A stretch of DNA of 64,000 nucleotides. Source: Picochlorum sp. 'celeri' (Eukaryota; Chlorophyta; Trebouxiophyceae). Position numbers and translations under genes: made by a program. The notes under the pieces are model-generated. The model ran no database searches and was not told the origin of the DNA. It saw only the letters and a program-made list of their open reading frames with translations. Location of the stretch: the NCBI GenBank assembly GCA_010909725.1, contig JAACMV010000030.1, positions 558,001-622,000 of the forward strand, written 5' to 3'. Positions 44,353 to 53,188 of the stretch are shown one piece after another; positions within the stretch are counted from its first letter, which is position 1, and each line of letters opens with the position of its first letter.

Positions 44353-44401
44353 CTCTAACAATAAAGTACCAAATAAATGTATGAATATATTGTAATCGCA
44401 T

Positions 44402-45592
44402 CTATCTTTGTTGTCGTTGCTCTTCTTGTACTCGTAATGCTGAAGAACTCAACTTGCTATCCTCACCTGCTGCTGCTGACAAGAGCCCAACAACAATGAT
44501 CATCAATGGGTGGAAACCTAGCTCGGCTCGGACTCTATTAATCTCGTGTGCACCCCCTATTGTTTCCTCAGAGACGACAATAGCATCAAAATTTTCTTCA
44601 GTCGCACAGAGTGGAGGGATGCGTGGATCAGTGAGTGGGCCAGCAGAGACCAACTCTAGTGTAGGATTGACTGTCTGGATGAACCTCACTGCAGCGTCAC
44701 AGCGCTCCTCGTACGATTGTAGCAACTCTTTTGCCTTTTTGTTCTGAAGTAGTTTATCGGAGGTTATTCCAATAAAAACCTTCTGAGTGGTCACCATGGC
44801 AGTTGCACCAAGCAAGAGTCTATGTCCAGCATGGAATCTATCAAACGTACCCCCAACAGCAACATTTTTAAACCTCAAAGAATCTTGGTCACGAGACCAC
44901 GCATTCGAACTAGAAATTTTCGATGGCAGTATAATGCGCGAGGTGCTTATCGGAGCAACAACTGACGGGATCTGCACACGCCGCAAGGATGGAATTTGCC
45001 CACAGGGCTGCATCATTCTTTGAAATCCACCAGATTGGGGAGTCAGCTCGCCACACAGGACGTTCTCATCAGGAGCTATAGATGCAACGTCCTCATCTTT
45101 ATAAAGAAACTCAAAAACTGGAATGACGCGAAGGGTGGGTTGACGCAATGCGATTGGTAAAAGGACATTATACAAGACATCTAGTGTGTCCAGCGTCGGC
45201 TCTGCATCATCCACTGCTGGCACAGCAACGTACAACACAGCACAAGATTCGCCATGATCGGACAAGACATCATTCAAAAGACCCAACGACTCTTCATATG
45301 ACTCGACCGAGGAACGATCAATCAGCAACCACATTGTGCTCGTAGTGTGCTCATCCATCTGTGGCAGGCACCCACAACAAGAACACGTTGACCAGGCCCC
45401 TTTTCCACCAGAGTCCAGGTAGCTAGCTCTAATTACGTCCCAGAATACTTTTAATCTATTATGAAAAGATCTAGATGGCGCCACGTCTCGAGCTCGCTGT
45501 GTAGACAGGCCTCTACAGTTGGTTTTCCCCAGATATGTCGGTACCCTCGATAGTAAAGTGCTCCAATCCACTGACAGGATACCTCGATCCAT
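44402..45592 (-). CDS. Phosphopantetheine adenylyltransferase (CoA biosynthesis)
   Basis: An intronless gene of 396 residues. The C-terminal half is a nucleotidyltransferase of the eukaryotic PPAT type: VAVGGTFDRFHAGHRLLL at about residues 234-251 (HxGH motif), then IGITSDKLLQNKK, ELLQSYEERCDAA and the block AIVVSEETIGGAHEINRVR, which is typical of COASY/yeast Cab4 PPAT. It transfers AMP from ATP to 4'-phosphopantetheine, giving dephospho-CoA. No dephospho-CoA kinase P-loop follows, so the enzyme is monofunctional, as in plants and yeast. The N-terminal half (SSVESYEESLGLLNDVL and on) resembles the extra N-terminal domain of animal and fungal PPATs. The first 80 residues are basic and Ser-rich, possibly a presequence; an inner start at 45358 (MDEHTTSTM) is the alternative. 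Confidence 0.88.
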   Translation of the reverse strand: MDRGILSVDWSTLLSRVPTYLGKTNCRGLSTQRARDVAPSRSFHNRLKVFWDVIRASYLDSGGKGAWSTCSCCGCLPQMDEHTTSTMWLLIDRSSVESYEESLGLLNDVLSDHGESCAVLYVAVPAVDDAEPTLDTLDVLYNVLLPIALRQPTLRVIPVFEFLYKDEDVASIAPDENVLCGELTPQSGGFQRMMQPCGQIPSLRRVQIPSVVAPISTSRIILPSKISSSNAWSRDQDSLRFKNVAVGGTFDRFHAGHRLLLGATAMVTTQKVFIGITSDKLLQNKKAKELLQSYEERCDAAVRFIQTVNPTLELVSAGPLTDPRIPPLCATEENFDAIVVSEETIGGAHEINRVRAELGFHPLMIIVVGLLSAAAGEDSKLSSSALRVQEEQRQQR

Positions 45593-45601
45593 TAGCAACA
45601 A

Positions 45602-45931
45602 AAATAATACTATTTAATGCTAGCATGCCAGATTTAGATCCCATATATGGCGATCGTAAGTGGTCCACGAGTTCCTTACTTGGGAATTAAAATATTCGGT
45701 TCAAATTTCAAATTTGCAGCGGGCATGACCAATTGCTCAGACATTGCCATTGGATACGTTTACAATAGTATAGGCTTGATAAGGAATTTCACGCCTGGGA
45801 CTGTTGGAAGAAGCCTCATACAGGGCCAACAAACGGATTGAGGAGTTGGACCTGATACGCCTTTTCACTCGCGCTCTTTGCACAGAAAAGTACCTTGAAG
45901 GCTTATTAAATAATATTCATCATCTAGTGGG
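45602..45931. promoter_or_regulatory. Divergent intergenic region between PPAT and HAT1
   Basis: About 330 nt between divergent starts. It includes an AAATTTCAAATTTGC near-palindrome at about 45703-45717. No recognisable factor site. Promoter role inferred. Confidence 0.4.
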
Positions 45932-47419
45932 ATGGACTTTTTGGATCTAAAGCGAGCAAGGGCTCTAGCGGACGGTTTGGAGACTGTGGAAGCTGTGGAC
46001 TCAAACGAGTGCCTTCATTTCAGACCATTGTCTCACTCGCATGTTTCTGAGGTGAATGAAAAAGGACTGGAGGGTGTGGGGGACTTTGGACCGCTGATGT
46101 CGCACCAGTACGTGCTATTCGATTGATTGGTGGCCATCTCATATTCAACCTGACGTATGCCTGTGTTGTTATTATTATTGCAGAATCTACGGGCAAGACG
46201 AGCTCATCCGGGGATATGTCAATCCAAGAGTTGATATATATCTTTCTCCCATGTTTTTGCCCTATGTTCAGACGAGTTATGAGTCAAGAGTGAGCGATGA
46301 TGGCATTGCCACAACTGACCTGGTCAAACCTCTTAAAGAAGCCTTCGGAGAGTCCACGTTACAATTGGAGGGAGAGGCATTTTTCGAAAAGATGAAAGAA
46401 GAAGAAAAACTGGGTCTGCAGATGGAAGATCTTGGGGAGCGTGTTCTGACTAGAACAATTGAGAAGGATGGCAAACAGAGCACACTAGGAATCTTTCAGT
46501 CAACATTGGCAGATGCAAGCGAGACTGTGAAGAAACTTCATGCACGAATCGAGCCATTATTGCTATTCTTCATTGATTGTGCTGCAGCTATCGACGCAGA
46601 AGATCCATCGTGGGAGGTATTTTTAGTCACATTGCAGGATGAGGATGGAAATATTGAGATTGTTGGCATGTGCACAGTGTATGTGTTTTATGTCTACCCG
46701 GACAAGAAGCGATTTCGAGTTGCCCAGGTATTTGTGCTTCCTACTCAGCAAGGAAAAGGGATTGGATCTGCTATTGTTGACGCTGTGTTTGAGGTTGCCA
46801 AGAACAAGGGCGTCGTAGACATTACGGTACGGATCTAGTTATTCCTTGGTCTTCGTCATGTTTTGATATTGTAATTCCATTGTGCTTGTAGTTGGAAGAC
46901 CCGACAGATGACTTTAGAAGAATACGAGATAGAAAAGATTTACATGAGATGATTGCCCTGGACTGGATTGTATCCATGGCAAAAGATGCATTGGGGTCCT
47001 TGGGGTCCAAGGCATCCACGCCAAACCCACTATCAGCACCGACAGAGGCAATCGATAGGCTGTGTAGCACGCTCATGATGAATAAGAAACAAGCGCAGAG
47101 AATGTGGGAGTCGTTGCTGTACAAGGTTGCATCGGATATGGGTAATGAAGCAACTGCTGCTGTCGAGGGCTACATTGCCAAGATCCTGGAGGAAATGTTT
47201 GTTGGCGGTGCCAAGGACGATTCAGAAAACAAGGTTGTCGTGGATACGCCAACAGGATTTGTCATGTATAAGAGCAAAACAAAGATGACAATCCCAGGTA
47301 ACATTCCACCCGTGGAGGAAGTCACACGCGAGCAGCAGAGAGCAACAATTGCAGACTATGTAGCTGGGAGAGTTGCAGAAATTCAACGGTTACTGGGCCT
47401 TTCCGTCGACCAGCATTGA
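45932..47419 (+). CDS. HAT1: Histone acetyltransferase type B catalytic subunit
   Basis: Three exons (45932-46107, 46184-46826, 46892-47419) with introns GTACGT...TTGCAG and GTACGG...TTGTAG encode 448 residues. The first two exons carry the HAT1 N-terminal domain (SHQIYGQDELIRGYVNPRVD), then the acetyltransferase core: VYVFYVYPDKKRFRVAQVFVLP at about 223-245 and the acetyl-CoA loop QQGKGIGSA at 247-255, followed by VDITLEDPTDDF, the equivalent of the DITAEDPS block. HAT1 acetylates newly made histone H4 on Lys5 and Lys12 in the cytosol and nucleus, together with an RbAp46/48-type WD protein. The C-terminal 170 residues are longer than needed for catalysis and end in a helical region. The ATG at 45932 gives an acidic start (MDFLDLKRARALADGLETVE), as in other HAT1 proteins. 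Confidence 0.95.
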
Positions 47420-47421
47420 CC

Positions 47422-48690
47422 TCATACTTTACAAAAGCATTCATATTCTAAAAATACTGGTTCATTTTGATCAGGTAGTTTGATATACGCCCCGAATTTC
47501 TCCTTCTCCAATGATTCCAACTTCCCCAACAGACCTCTGTATGCACCTTTGACAACCTTCACCTGCCTCCCTGGGGACGGAATCACAGTTTCCAGCTCAT
47601 CTTGATCGACCCGCAGCACATCTTTACTATCAATCATTTCTATTTCTGCAACAAACCCCTCTACTTTCAGCACCCTGCCCTTCTTTTTATAATATCCATG
47701 CTCTTTTAAACTCGGACTCAGCACTTTGACAACAATATTTGGCATAATCCACGCGTTACCTGTTTCTTCTTCAACCACTGCAACGGTAGCCTTTTGTTTC
47801 TTCATCTGCAGCTCACCTGCCATGAGCTCCTCTACCTTGCTTTTCTTGCCCGTTACTCTAGCAGCAGCTGCTGCTGCTGAATCATCCACATCCTCATCAA
47901 ACTGTATACCACTTCTTTTCCTTGCCCCACCCTGCTGCGTCGCATTCAACGACAGTGACACAGATTTCAAATCCTTCACATCCACATGCTGATCAGGTGC
48001 ATCGGCTTGTGCTTCCTGTTCACCCCCTCCACCATTCTGCCTGGCCTTCTCAGCCTGTGCCTGCAAAATCTTCAAATGTCTTTCATCAGCCTCCTTCTCA
48101 CTCTTTTCCCTCTCCCGCCGCTTCTTCCTCTCCATGGCTTCAAACGAATCTTCTTGCGTCAGCTTTATGAACCATCCCTTGGGCGTCTCATCCACCTTGC
48201 ATTTTCCCTCTCTCCCAAGGTACTTGACAAACTGAGTCAAACTCAACCACTTGGTCGCGTTCATATGCACATGATGTCTATCCTGTATAAACTCATTATA
48301 CACTACGTTCGCAGCAACTCGACTAAACGGATGAGTCCGGCGCAAATGATCTAAGAACGTTTTTTCAAACTCCACACTGTAGTCTCTGATAACCTTGTTA
48401 GGATTCTGCCCAAACACCTCCATTTGACGCTTGTGCGATTCACTTGTCAGGTGACATTTAAATCCATTCTCATCTCTACATTGTTTATTGCACATTTGAC
48501 AGTAAAAGCGAAGCTTTTGTAACCCTTTGGCCTTGATTCGGTTGGCAATGGCCTTGGGAGATGCAAAATCTGCACAGAATACGACATATTAGGATACCAT
48601 TATCACTCCATACCCTCACTGTGTAAATATAAATGGATGTAAAGCAATATAGAGGAGGAAAAACGACGAACACGTACCATGTTTGCCCAT
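47422..48690 (-). CDS. KIN: KIN17 DNA/RNA-binding protein
   Basis: A 13-nt first exon (48678-48690, MGKH) and a long second exon (47422-48569) across intron 48570-48677 (GTACGT...TGTGCAG) encode 386 residues (human KIN17 393). The spliced start gives the conserved MGKHDFASPKAIANRIKAKG. The C2H2 zinc finger starts CQMCNKQCRDENGFKCH at about residue 28. The winged-helix-like domain ends KCKVDETPKGWFIKL. A Lys/Glu-rich coiled coil and a low-complexity linker follow. The C-terminal tandem SH3-like/KOW domain starts WIMPNIVVKVLSPSL and includes VKVVKGAYRGLLGKLESL. KIN17 acts in DNA replication, repair and pre-mRNA splicing. The gene is convergent with HAT1; the two stops are 2 nt apart, so the 3' UTRs must overlap. 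Confidence 0.96.
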
Positions 48691-48793
48691 GACCACAAGC
48701 GTCTCGAATTTTCCAACGCAACACGCCTATTCTACGCAGTATATTCTCTTCTGAGTACACAAAAACAATCTAGTATTACAAAAATATCAATTA

Positions 48794-50452
48794 CTATGAA
48801 AAGACGTCGTCCTCCGCCAACATATCCGCAGATGCATCCACAGAGTCTATGGCATTTTTGAATAAGGCTCTAATGTCGGTCGACATCTCGGTATCAACCG
48901 TATCCGATCGACCCCTCTGGATCTGCTGCGTCGAGTGTAACTCATCATGCAATGAAGATGGCGTGAGTGGCCCATGGCTACTGCTGTGGACGTCCACGCT
49001 ATCACCATGCTCAACGTCATCATCATGAGGAGCACCCGAGGTTTTTGTCACAGTGTTCTGTGCTCCGTCGTCATGTGGCTCACAAACCTGTGCTCCAACA
49101 GTGTCAGCATCATCATGAAAATGATTTTGTTGCTGTTGCTGCAAAACAATGTCCTTGTGTGGCCTGGAGTTGATGGCTGATATAACTTCTGCCAATTGCG
49201 CATGCAGCACATTGGCCTCTGATGTCAGCTTGGCAACCTCCACCTTGGCTTCAGATGCCTCTGACATCGACGCAGTCACCATACTCTTCAACTTTGCATT
49301 TTCTTTCCGAAGCGATACATTCTCCTTCTCAAACGTACTCGCGAGCCGAGCACTATCCGACGCAGCAGATGCCTGTGACTCCAAATCCCTCGTCTTCATT
49401 CGCAAATTCGTGACTTCAGCAGCTAATATATCTTCATCTCGAGTCCCATGCGAGCACACAGACCCTCCATCATCACCTCCATGTGCATTCAACAAAGGAT
49501 TTGAGTATACTGATCCGCTATGACTACGAGCCATGGGAGAATTTGTTGCAGCATACCGCCGATGCTGTTGAGCACTCATTGGTCCAGAGTCCATCGACCC
49601 TCGAGCCGCGACTTCCTGTCGAAGCCCCTCTATTTCTCTATTCAAATCTTTAATCTTGGACTGATAATATTTATCCTGAGACTCCGAGTATCTCGTTGCC
49701 TTTTCCAAATCAATCTGCAACTCCTCAATCTGCTCCTCCAACTGTGCCGTATCCGCATAGGCATCCAACAATTGCTGCGCCGCCGTCTCCGCATCGATCC
49801 CAGCATCCTCAAACCTTTTCAACGACGCATGTTGCTTCTCCTCAACTGCCGCCAGGGCATCCCGACTCTGTCGACATTCCTCTTCCAGCTGCAGAATCCT
49901 CTTGTGCAACTCCTCTTCTGCCGCATCCCTCTTGGCATCCGCTCTCGCTTGCAAGGACTTTAAGGCCTCTAAAGACGCTGTCTTGGCTTCTACAATCCCT
50001 CTCAACGACTCCGTCTCCACCCGCAACCGCTTTGCATCGCATTCCTTCTCCATCACCCTCAGAGAGTACCGTCGCCTCTCCCTCTGCAACTTGCGTGTCA
50101 CCTCCAACAGTTCCTCATGAACCTGAACAACCTGCGTCTCCCATGCATTCATCACATCATGCAGCGAGTGACTACACTTTTTCGTCCTGATCGCCTGATC
50201 CAACAGCGAGTTCAACTCCACAATCGTCTGTGCCGGTGTCTTGGTCTCAAACGACAACTTTCTTTCTCCTCCATGCACATGTCCCATTCTCTCACCGCAC
50301 TCTGACCCTTTCAAACTCGGGGGTGTCGGAACCAACCATGTCTCATCATGCTCTAGACCACCCCTACTACTACTCTCGTGTGTAACAACACTCCCACCCC
50401 CGTCCCTGTGAGACATCCCTCCGCTGGCCACCACAGTCTGTGGTGTCGCCAT
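48794..50452 (-). CDS. Long coiled-coil protein, unknown
   Basis: I do not recognise this gene. It is intronless with 552 residues. Residues about 70-285 are a nearly unbroken heptad-rich coiled coil (blocks KLQRERRRYSLRVMEKE, AEEELHKRILQLEEECRQ and TAQLEEQIEELQIDLEKATR). A Ser/Gly/His linker follows (about 285-345), then a second coiled coil (345-430) and an acidic, Ser/His/Asp-rich tail ending in a short helix (IRALFKNAIDSVDASADMLAEDD). A poly-Gln run (QQQQQ) lies near 440. No kinase, motor or membrane motif is present. The architecture fits a structural or scaffold protein (cytoskeleton, Golgi tether or basal body), but nothing in the sequence decides among these. Confidence 0.8.
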   Translation of the reverse strand: MATPQTVVASGGMSHRDGGGSVVTHESSSRGGLEHDETWLVPTPPSLKGSECGERMGHVHGGERKLSFETKTPAQTIVELNSLLDQAIRTKKCSHSLHDVMNAWETQVVQVHEELLEVTRKLQRERRRYSLRVMEKECDAKRLRVETESLRGIVEAKTASLEALKSLQARADAKRDAAEEELHKRILQLEEECRQSRDALAAVEEKQHASLKRFEDAGIDAETAAQQLLDAYADTAQLEEQIEELQIDLEKATRYSESQDKYYQSKIKDLNREIEGLRQEVAARGSMDSGPMSAQQHRRYAATNSPMARSHSGSVYSNPLLNAHGGDDGGSVCSHGTRDEDILAAEVTNLRMKTRDLESQASAASDSARLASTFEKENVSLRKENAKLKSMVTASMSEASEAKVEVAKLTSEANVLHAQLAEVISAINSRPHKDIVLQQQQQNHFHDDADTVGAQVCEPHDDGAQNTVTKTSGAPHDDDVEHGDSVDVHSSSHGPLTPSSLHDELHSTQQIQRGRSDTVDTEMSTDIRALFKNAIDSVDASADMLAEDDVFS

Positions 50453-51034
50453 GAAGAATAAATGCTACTCAATAACTATGATATTATTTAAGTAATACGA
50501 TATGAACAACTCCGTCCACCAACAGTGCGTCTACAAACGTTCGATCGTCGAGACCAGTTGAATTCGTTTTCAAAATCTCGCGAATCACGCAAAGCTACAC
50601 TATGGGTGTCTTTATATACACGCATGAAACAAATGAATGCTGAAATGCTGTAAAAGGTGGTATTTTTATGCGAATGACGCCGTGTGTTTGGTCGTATCAT
50701 CACAGGTCGACTGCCTGACGACCGACCGGTCGACTCTGAGCGAGTTTTTTAAATTCCGATCAACCCATTTAAAATATAAAAACCCTTCCTGGCTTCTTCT
50801 TGGACAGAAATCTCTCCAATAGCAGATGCCTCGTCATTCTCCACGTATTACAAACTCACCGCCTACTATATATTTGTATCAGTTCTTTAGGGCTGATATA
50901 CGACTCTGAGATATATATATACACAGCAAGGACGGTGGGACGCTTGGGTCGTTCGACACGTCTCCTCGAAAGAAAAAAAAGACAGCGCTGATTTCATTTC
51001 ATTTGCGATAGGCATCGTTTCTTAGATCATAGGC
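50453..51034. promoter_or_regulatory. Divergent intergenic region before PYD1
   Basis: A 582-nt gap between divergent starts. It contains GACCGACCGGTCGACTC at 50720-50736 (palindromic core ACCGGT) and ATATATATATA near 50912-50922. No transcript or RNA structure is recognisable. It should hold both promoters. Confidence 0.4.
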
Positions 51035-52276
51035 ATGTATAGCATGATGGTTTCATTGTCTGGACAGCATTCCGTGGCGTGTGGGAGACTCCACAGGCAG
51101 GTTCATAGAGCAAGGGGAGGAAGGAGAGTGCCTTTGCGTGTCATGATGAGCGCACGGGAGCATGATTTGTCGGTTCATGTGAACGGATTGGATTTTGAGA
51201 ATCCTTTTGTGACTGGTAGTGGGCCACCAGGAACGAATTATGCGGTGATGAAGAAGGCTTTTGATGAAGGGTGGGGAGGTGTGGTTGCCAAGACGGTGAG
51301 TCTGGATTCTGCAAAGGTGAAGAATGTGACGCCTCGGTATGCGAAGCTTCGGTCAGGGAATGGCGAAGTGATTGGATGGGAAAATATTGAATTGATTAGT
51401 GATAGGCCATTGGAGGTGATGTTGGAGGATTTTGCACGGCTGAAGAGAGAGTATCCTGACCGGATGTTGATTGCATCAATCATGGAGGAGTATGACAAGG
51501 AGGCGTGGGTCAAGTTGATTGGGTTGTGTGAGGCGGCAGGGGTGGATGCGTTTGAGATTAATTTTAGCTGCCCGCATGGTATGCCGGAGAGGCGCATGGG
51601 AATGGCCATGGGACAGGATTGTGAGCTGCTGGCAGAGGTGACTGGGTGGGTGACAGAGGCTGCGTCTATTCCAGTGTGGTCGAAAATGACACCAAATATT
51701 ACGGATATTAAAATTCCCAGTAAAGTTTGTTTGGATGCTGGGAGTGATGGTATTGCTGCGATTAATACGATCGAATCGATCATGGGCATCAATTTGGACA
51801 CCTTGAGGCCAGAGCCTTGCGTGGAGGGACACAGCACTCGGGGAGGATACAGTTCGGTGGCTGTCAAACCCATTGCATTGGCCCGCGTGGCGTCTATAGC
51901 GCAAGTGATTGCGGAAGGATATCCTGATAGATCTTTGTCTGGGATTGGTGGTATTAATACTGGAAATGATGCCGCAGAATTTATTCTGTTGGGTTCTGAT
52001 ACTGTCCAAGTGTGCTCTGGTGTCATGATGCATGGGTACCCCATGGTCAAGGGCATGAAGGCAGAACTGTCCGCGTTCATGGAAAAGCACGGTTTTACAT
52101 CCCTCTCGGATTTCAAGGGAATGAGTTTGCCGTATATGACGACGCATACGGAATTGGTTCGGATGCAGAAGGAGGCGATTGAGATGAAGAGAAAGAACAA
52201 GGTCGGTCTCGGGAATGACAAGGAATGGTCTGGGGACGACTTTGTCAAGCAGTCCGATTCCATGGTGGCCAATTAA
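51035..52276 (+). CDS. PYD1: Dihydropyrimidine dehydrogenase, plant PYD1 type
   Basis: An intronless gene of 413 residues (Arabidopsis PYD1 426). After a 40-residue Arg/Ser-rich leader without acidic residues (plastid-transit-like) the mature part runs closely along the plant enzyme: NPFVTGSGPPGTNYAVMKKAFDEGWG, IELISDRPLEVML, then the catalytic loop NFSCPHGMPERRMG at about 176-189 with Cys179, KMTPNITDI, LRPEPCVEGHSTRGGYS, SLSGIGGINTGNDAAEFILLGS and VQVCSGVMMHGY (FMN site). It reduces uracil and thymine, the first step of pyrimidine breakdown. It lacks the FAD/NADPH and iron-sulphur domains of the animal protein, as in plants. The ATG at 51035 precedes the leader; later Met codons at residues 4, 5 and 37-38 are alternatives. 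Confidence 0.95.
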   Translation: MYSMMVSLSGQHSVACGRLHRQVHRARGGRRVPLRVMMSAREHDLSVHVNGLDFENPFVTGSGPPGTNYAVMKKAFDEGWGGVVAKTVSLDSAKVKNVTPRYAKLRSGNGEVIGWENIELISDRPLEVMLEDFARLKREYPDRMLIASIMEEYDKEAWVKLIGLCEAAGVDAFEINFSCPHGMPERRMGMAMGQDCELLAEVTGWVTEAASIPVWSKMTPNITDIKIPSKVCLDAGSDGIAAINTIESIMGINLDTLRPEPCVEGHSTRGGYSSVAVKPIALARVASIAQVIAEGYPDRSLSGIGGINTGNDAAEFILLGSDTVQVCSGVMMHGYPMVKGMKAELSAFMEKHGFTSLSDFKGMSLPYMTTHTELVRMQKEAIEMKRKNKVGLGNDKEWSGDDFVKQSDSMVAN

Positions 52277-52380
52277 TTGGTTCTTCTTCTTCGTCCTCCT
52301 CCTCCCCTCTGTAATATAGTACTACTGCTACTACATCAATGTAAATAATAATCCATAAGAAGAATGCAAAAGAGACTGAT

Positions 52381-53076
52381 TCAGTCTTGACGACTGTGGA
52401 CAAAATGGCTGCAATCATTCAGTCTGATCAACTGCCACCCCTTGAGGTCTCTATTCGATGTCGCATGCTCCGGTGTATACACGAGCTCCGTCATCGATGT
52501 ATTGTGTGTGATAATCTTGCGCGTCATCAACGGCGTGGAATCTAATATATGCCGCAGGGTGCACTTGATGGCAAGCCCATGTGTCGCTACAAAATTCAAG
52601 GTACCCTTGGCATCCTCAGGGGCACTCCCCACAATGGATTTCAAAACATAATCAATCATTCGCTCCTCCACATCTTTCTGACTCTCTCCACCAGGAGGTC
52701 TAAAATTGATCACATCCTGCTGAATAATGTTCAATTGCTCTGGCGTGTATACTTGATGTCTAGGTTTTCCTGCAAACTCACCCATATCAAGCTCCAACAG
52801 TTGCTCAGTTTTCACACATTCTTCTTCAAACGATCGCCCTAAATGATCCATAACGATTCTCATTGTCTCTAATGATCGCAATGCGGTCGATGAGAAGAAT
52901 CTGGCGGAAGACATCTCATCTTCACTTAGAAACGAGCGAAGATACTTCCCAAGGCTCTCTGCTTGCTGCACGCCTTCTCCAGTCAGGGGACTGTCAATTG
53001 CTCGACCACCAACTTTATCTTTTAATTCTAAATTCATAAGGCATTCTGCATGCCGAATTAACACAATGCGATGCAT
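52381..53076 (-). CDS. Histidine phosphatase (phosphoglycerate mutase-like)
   Basis: An intronless gene of 231 residues. The phosphohistidine motif is IVLIRHAEC (RHAE at residues 7-10; His8 is the nucleophile). Other branch-1 histidine phosphatase landmarks follow: SPLTGEGVQQAESLG, SSTALRSLETM (second Arg), LLELDMGEFAGKPR (acid), and VATHGLAIKC (second His). The motif RHAE in place of RHGE is common in the phosphatase branch (PhoE/TIGAR/SixA-like), so I do not call it a mutase. The substrate is unknown. ATG 53076 is the first in frame, 9 codons after a GTG that would add MGSHKFGRI-like residues. It is transcribed in the same direction as the glutathione synthetase gene behind it, 112 nt after that stop. 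Confidence 0.88.
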   Translation of the reverse strand: MHRIVLIRHAECLMNLELKDKVGGRAIDSPLTGEGVQQAESLGKYLRSFLSEDEMSSARFFSSTALRSLETMRIVMDHLGRSFEEECVKTEQLLELDMGEFAGKPRHQVYTPEQLNIIQQDVINFRPPGGESQKDVEERMIDYVLKSIVGSAPEDAKGTLNFVATHGLAIKCTLRHILDSTPLMTRKIITHNTSMTELVYTPEHATSNRDLKGWQLIRLNDCSHFVHSRQD

Positions 53077-53188
53077 GATTCTTCCAAATTTGTGTGAACC
53101 CACAGAATTGAACGTATTTGTCTGGACACGTGCTTCAACAAATCCGATCGAGAATCGCCAAGGTACCTACAATTAATTATTAAATGAA

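Noticed and set aside
51238..52272. A 344-codon open frame on the minus strand inside PYD1
   Set aside because: It lies fully antisense to a clearly conserved PYD1 gene, has no family resemblance, and is expected from the codon use of the sense strand.
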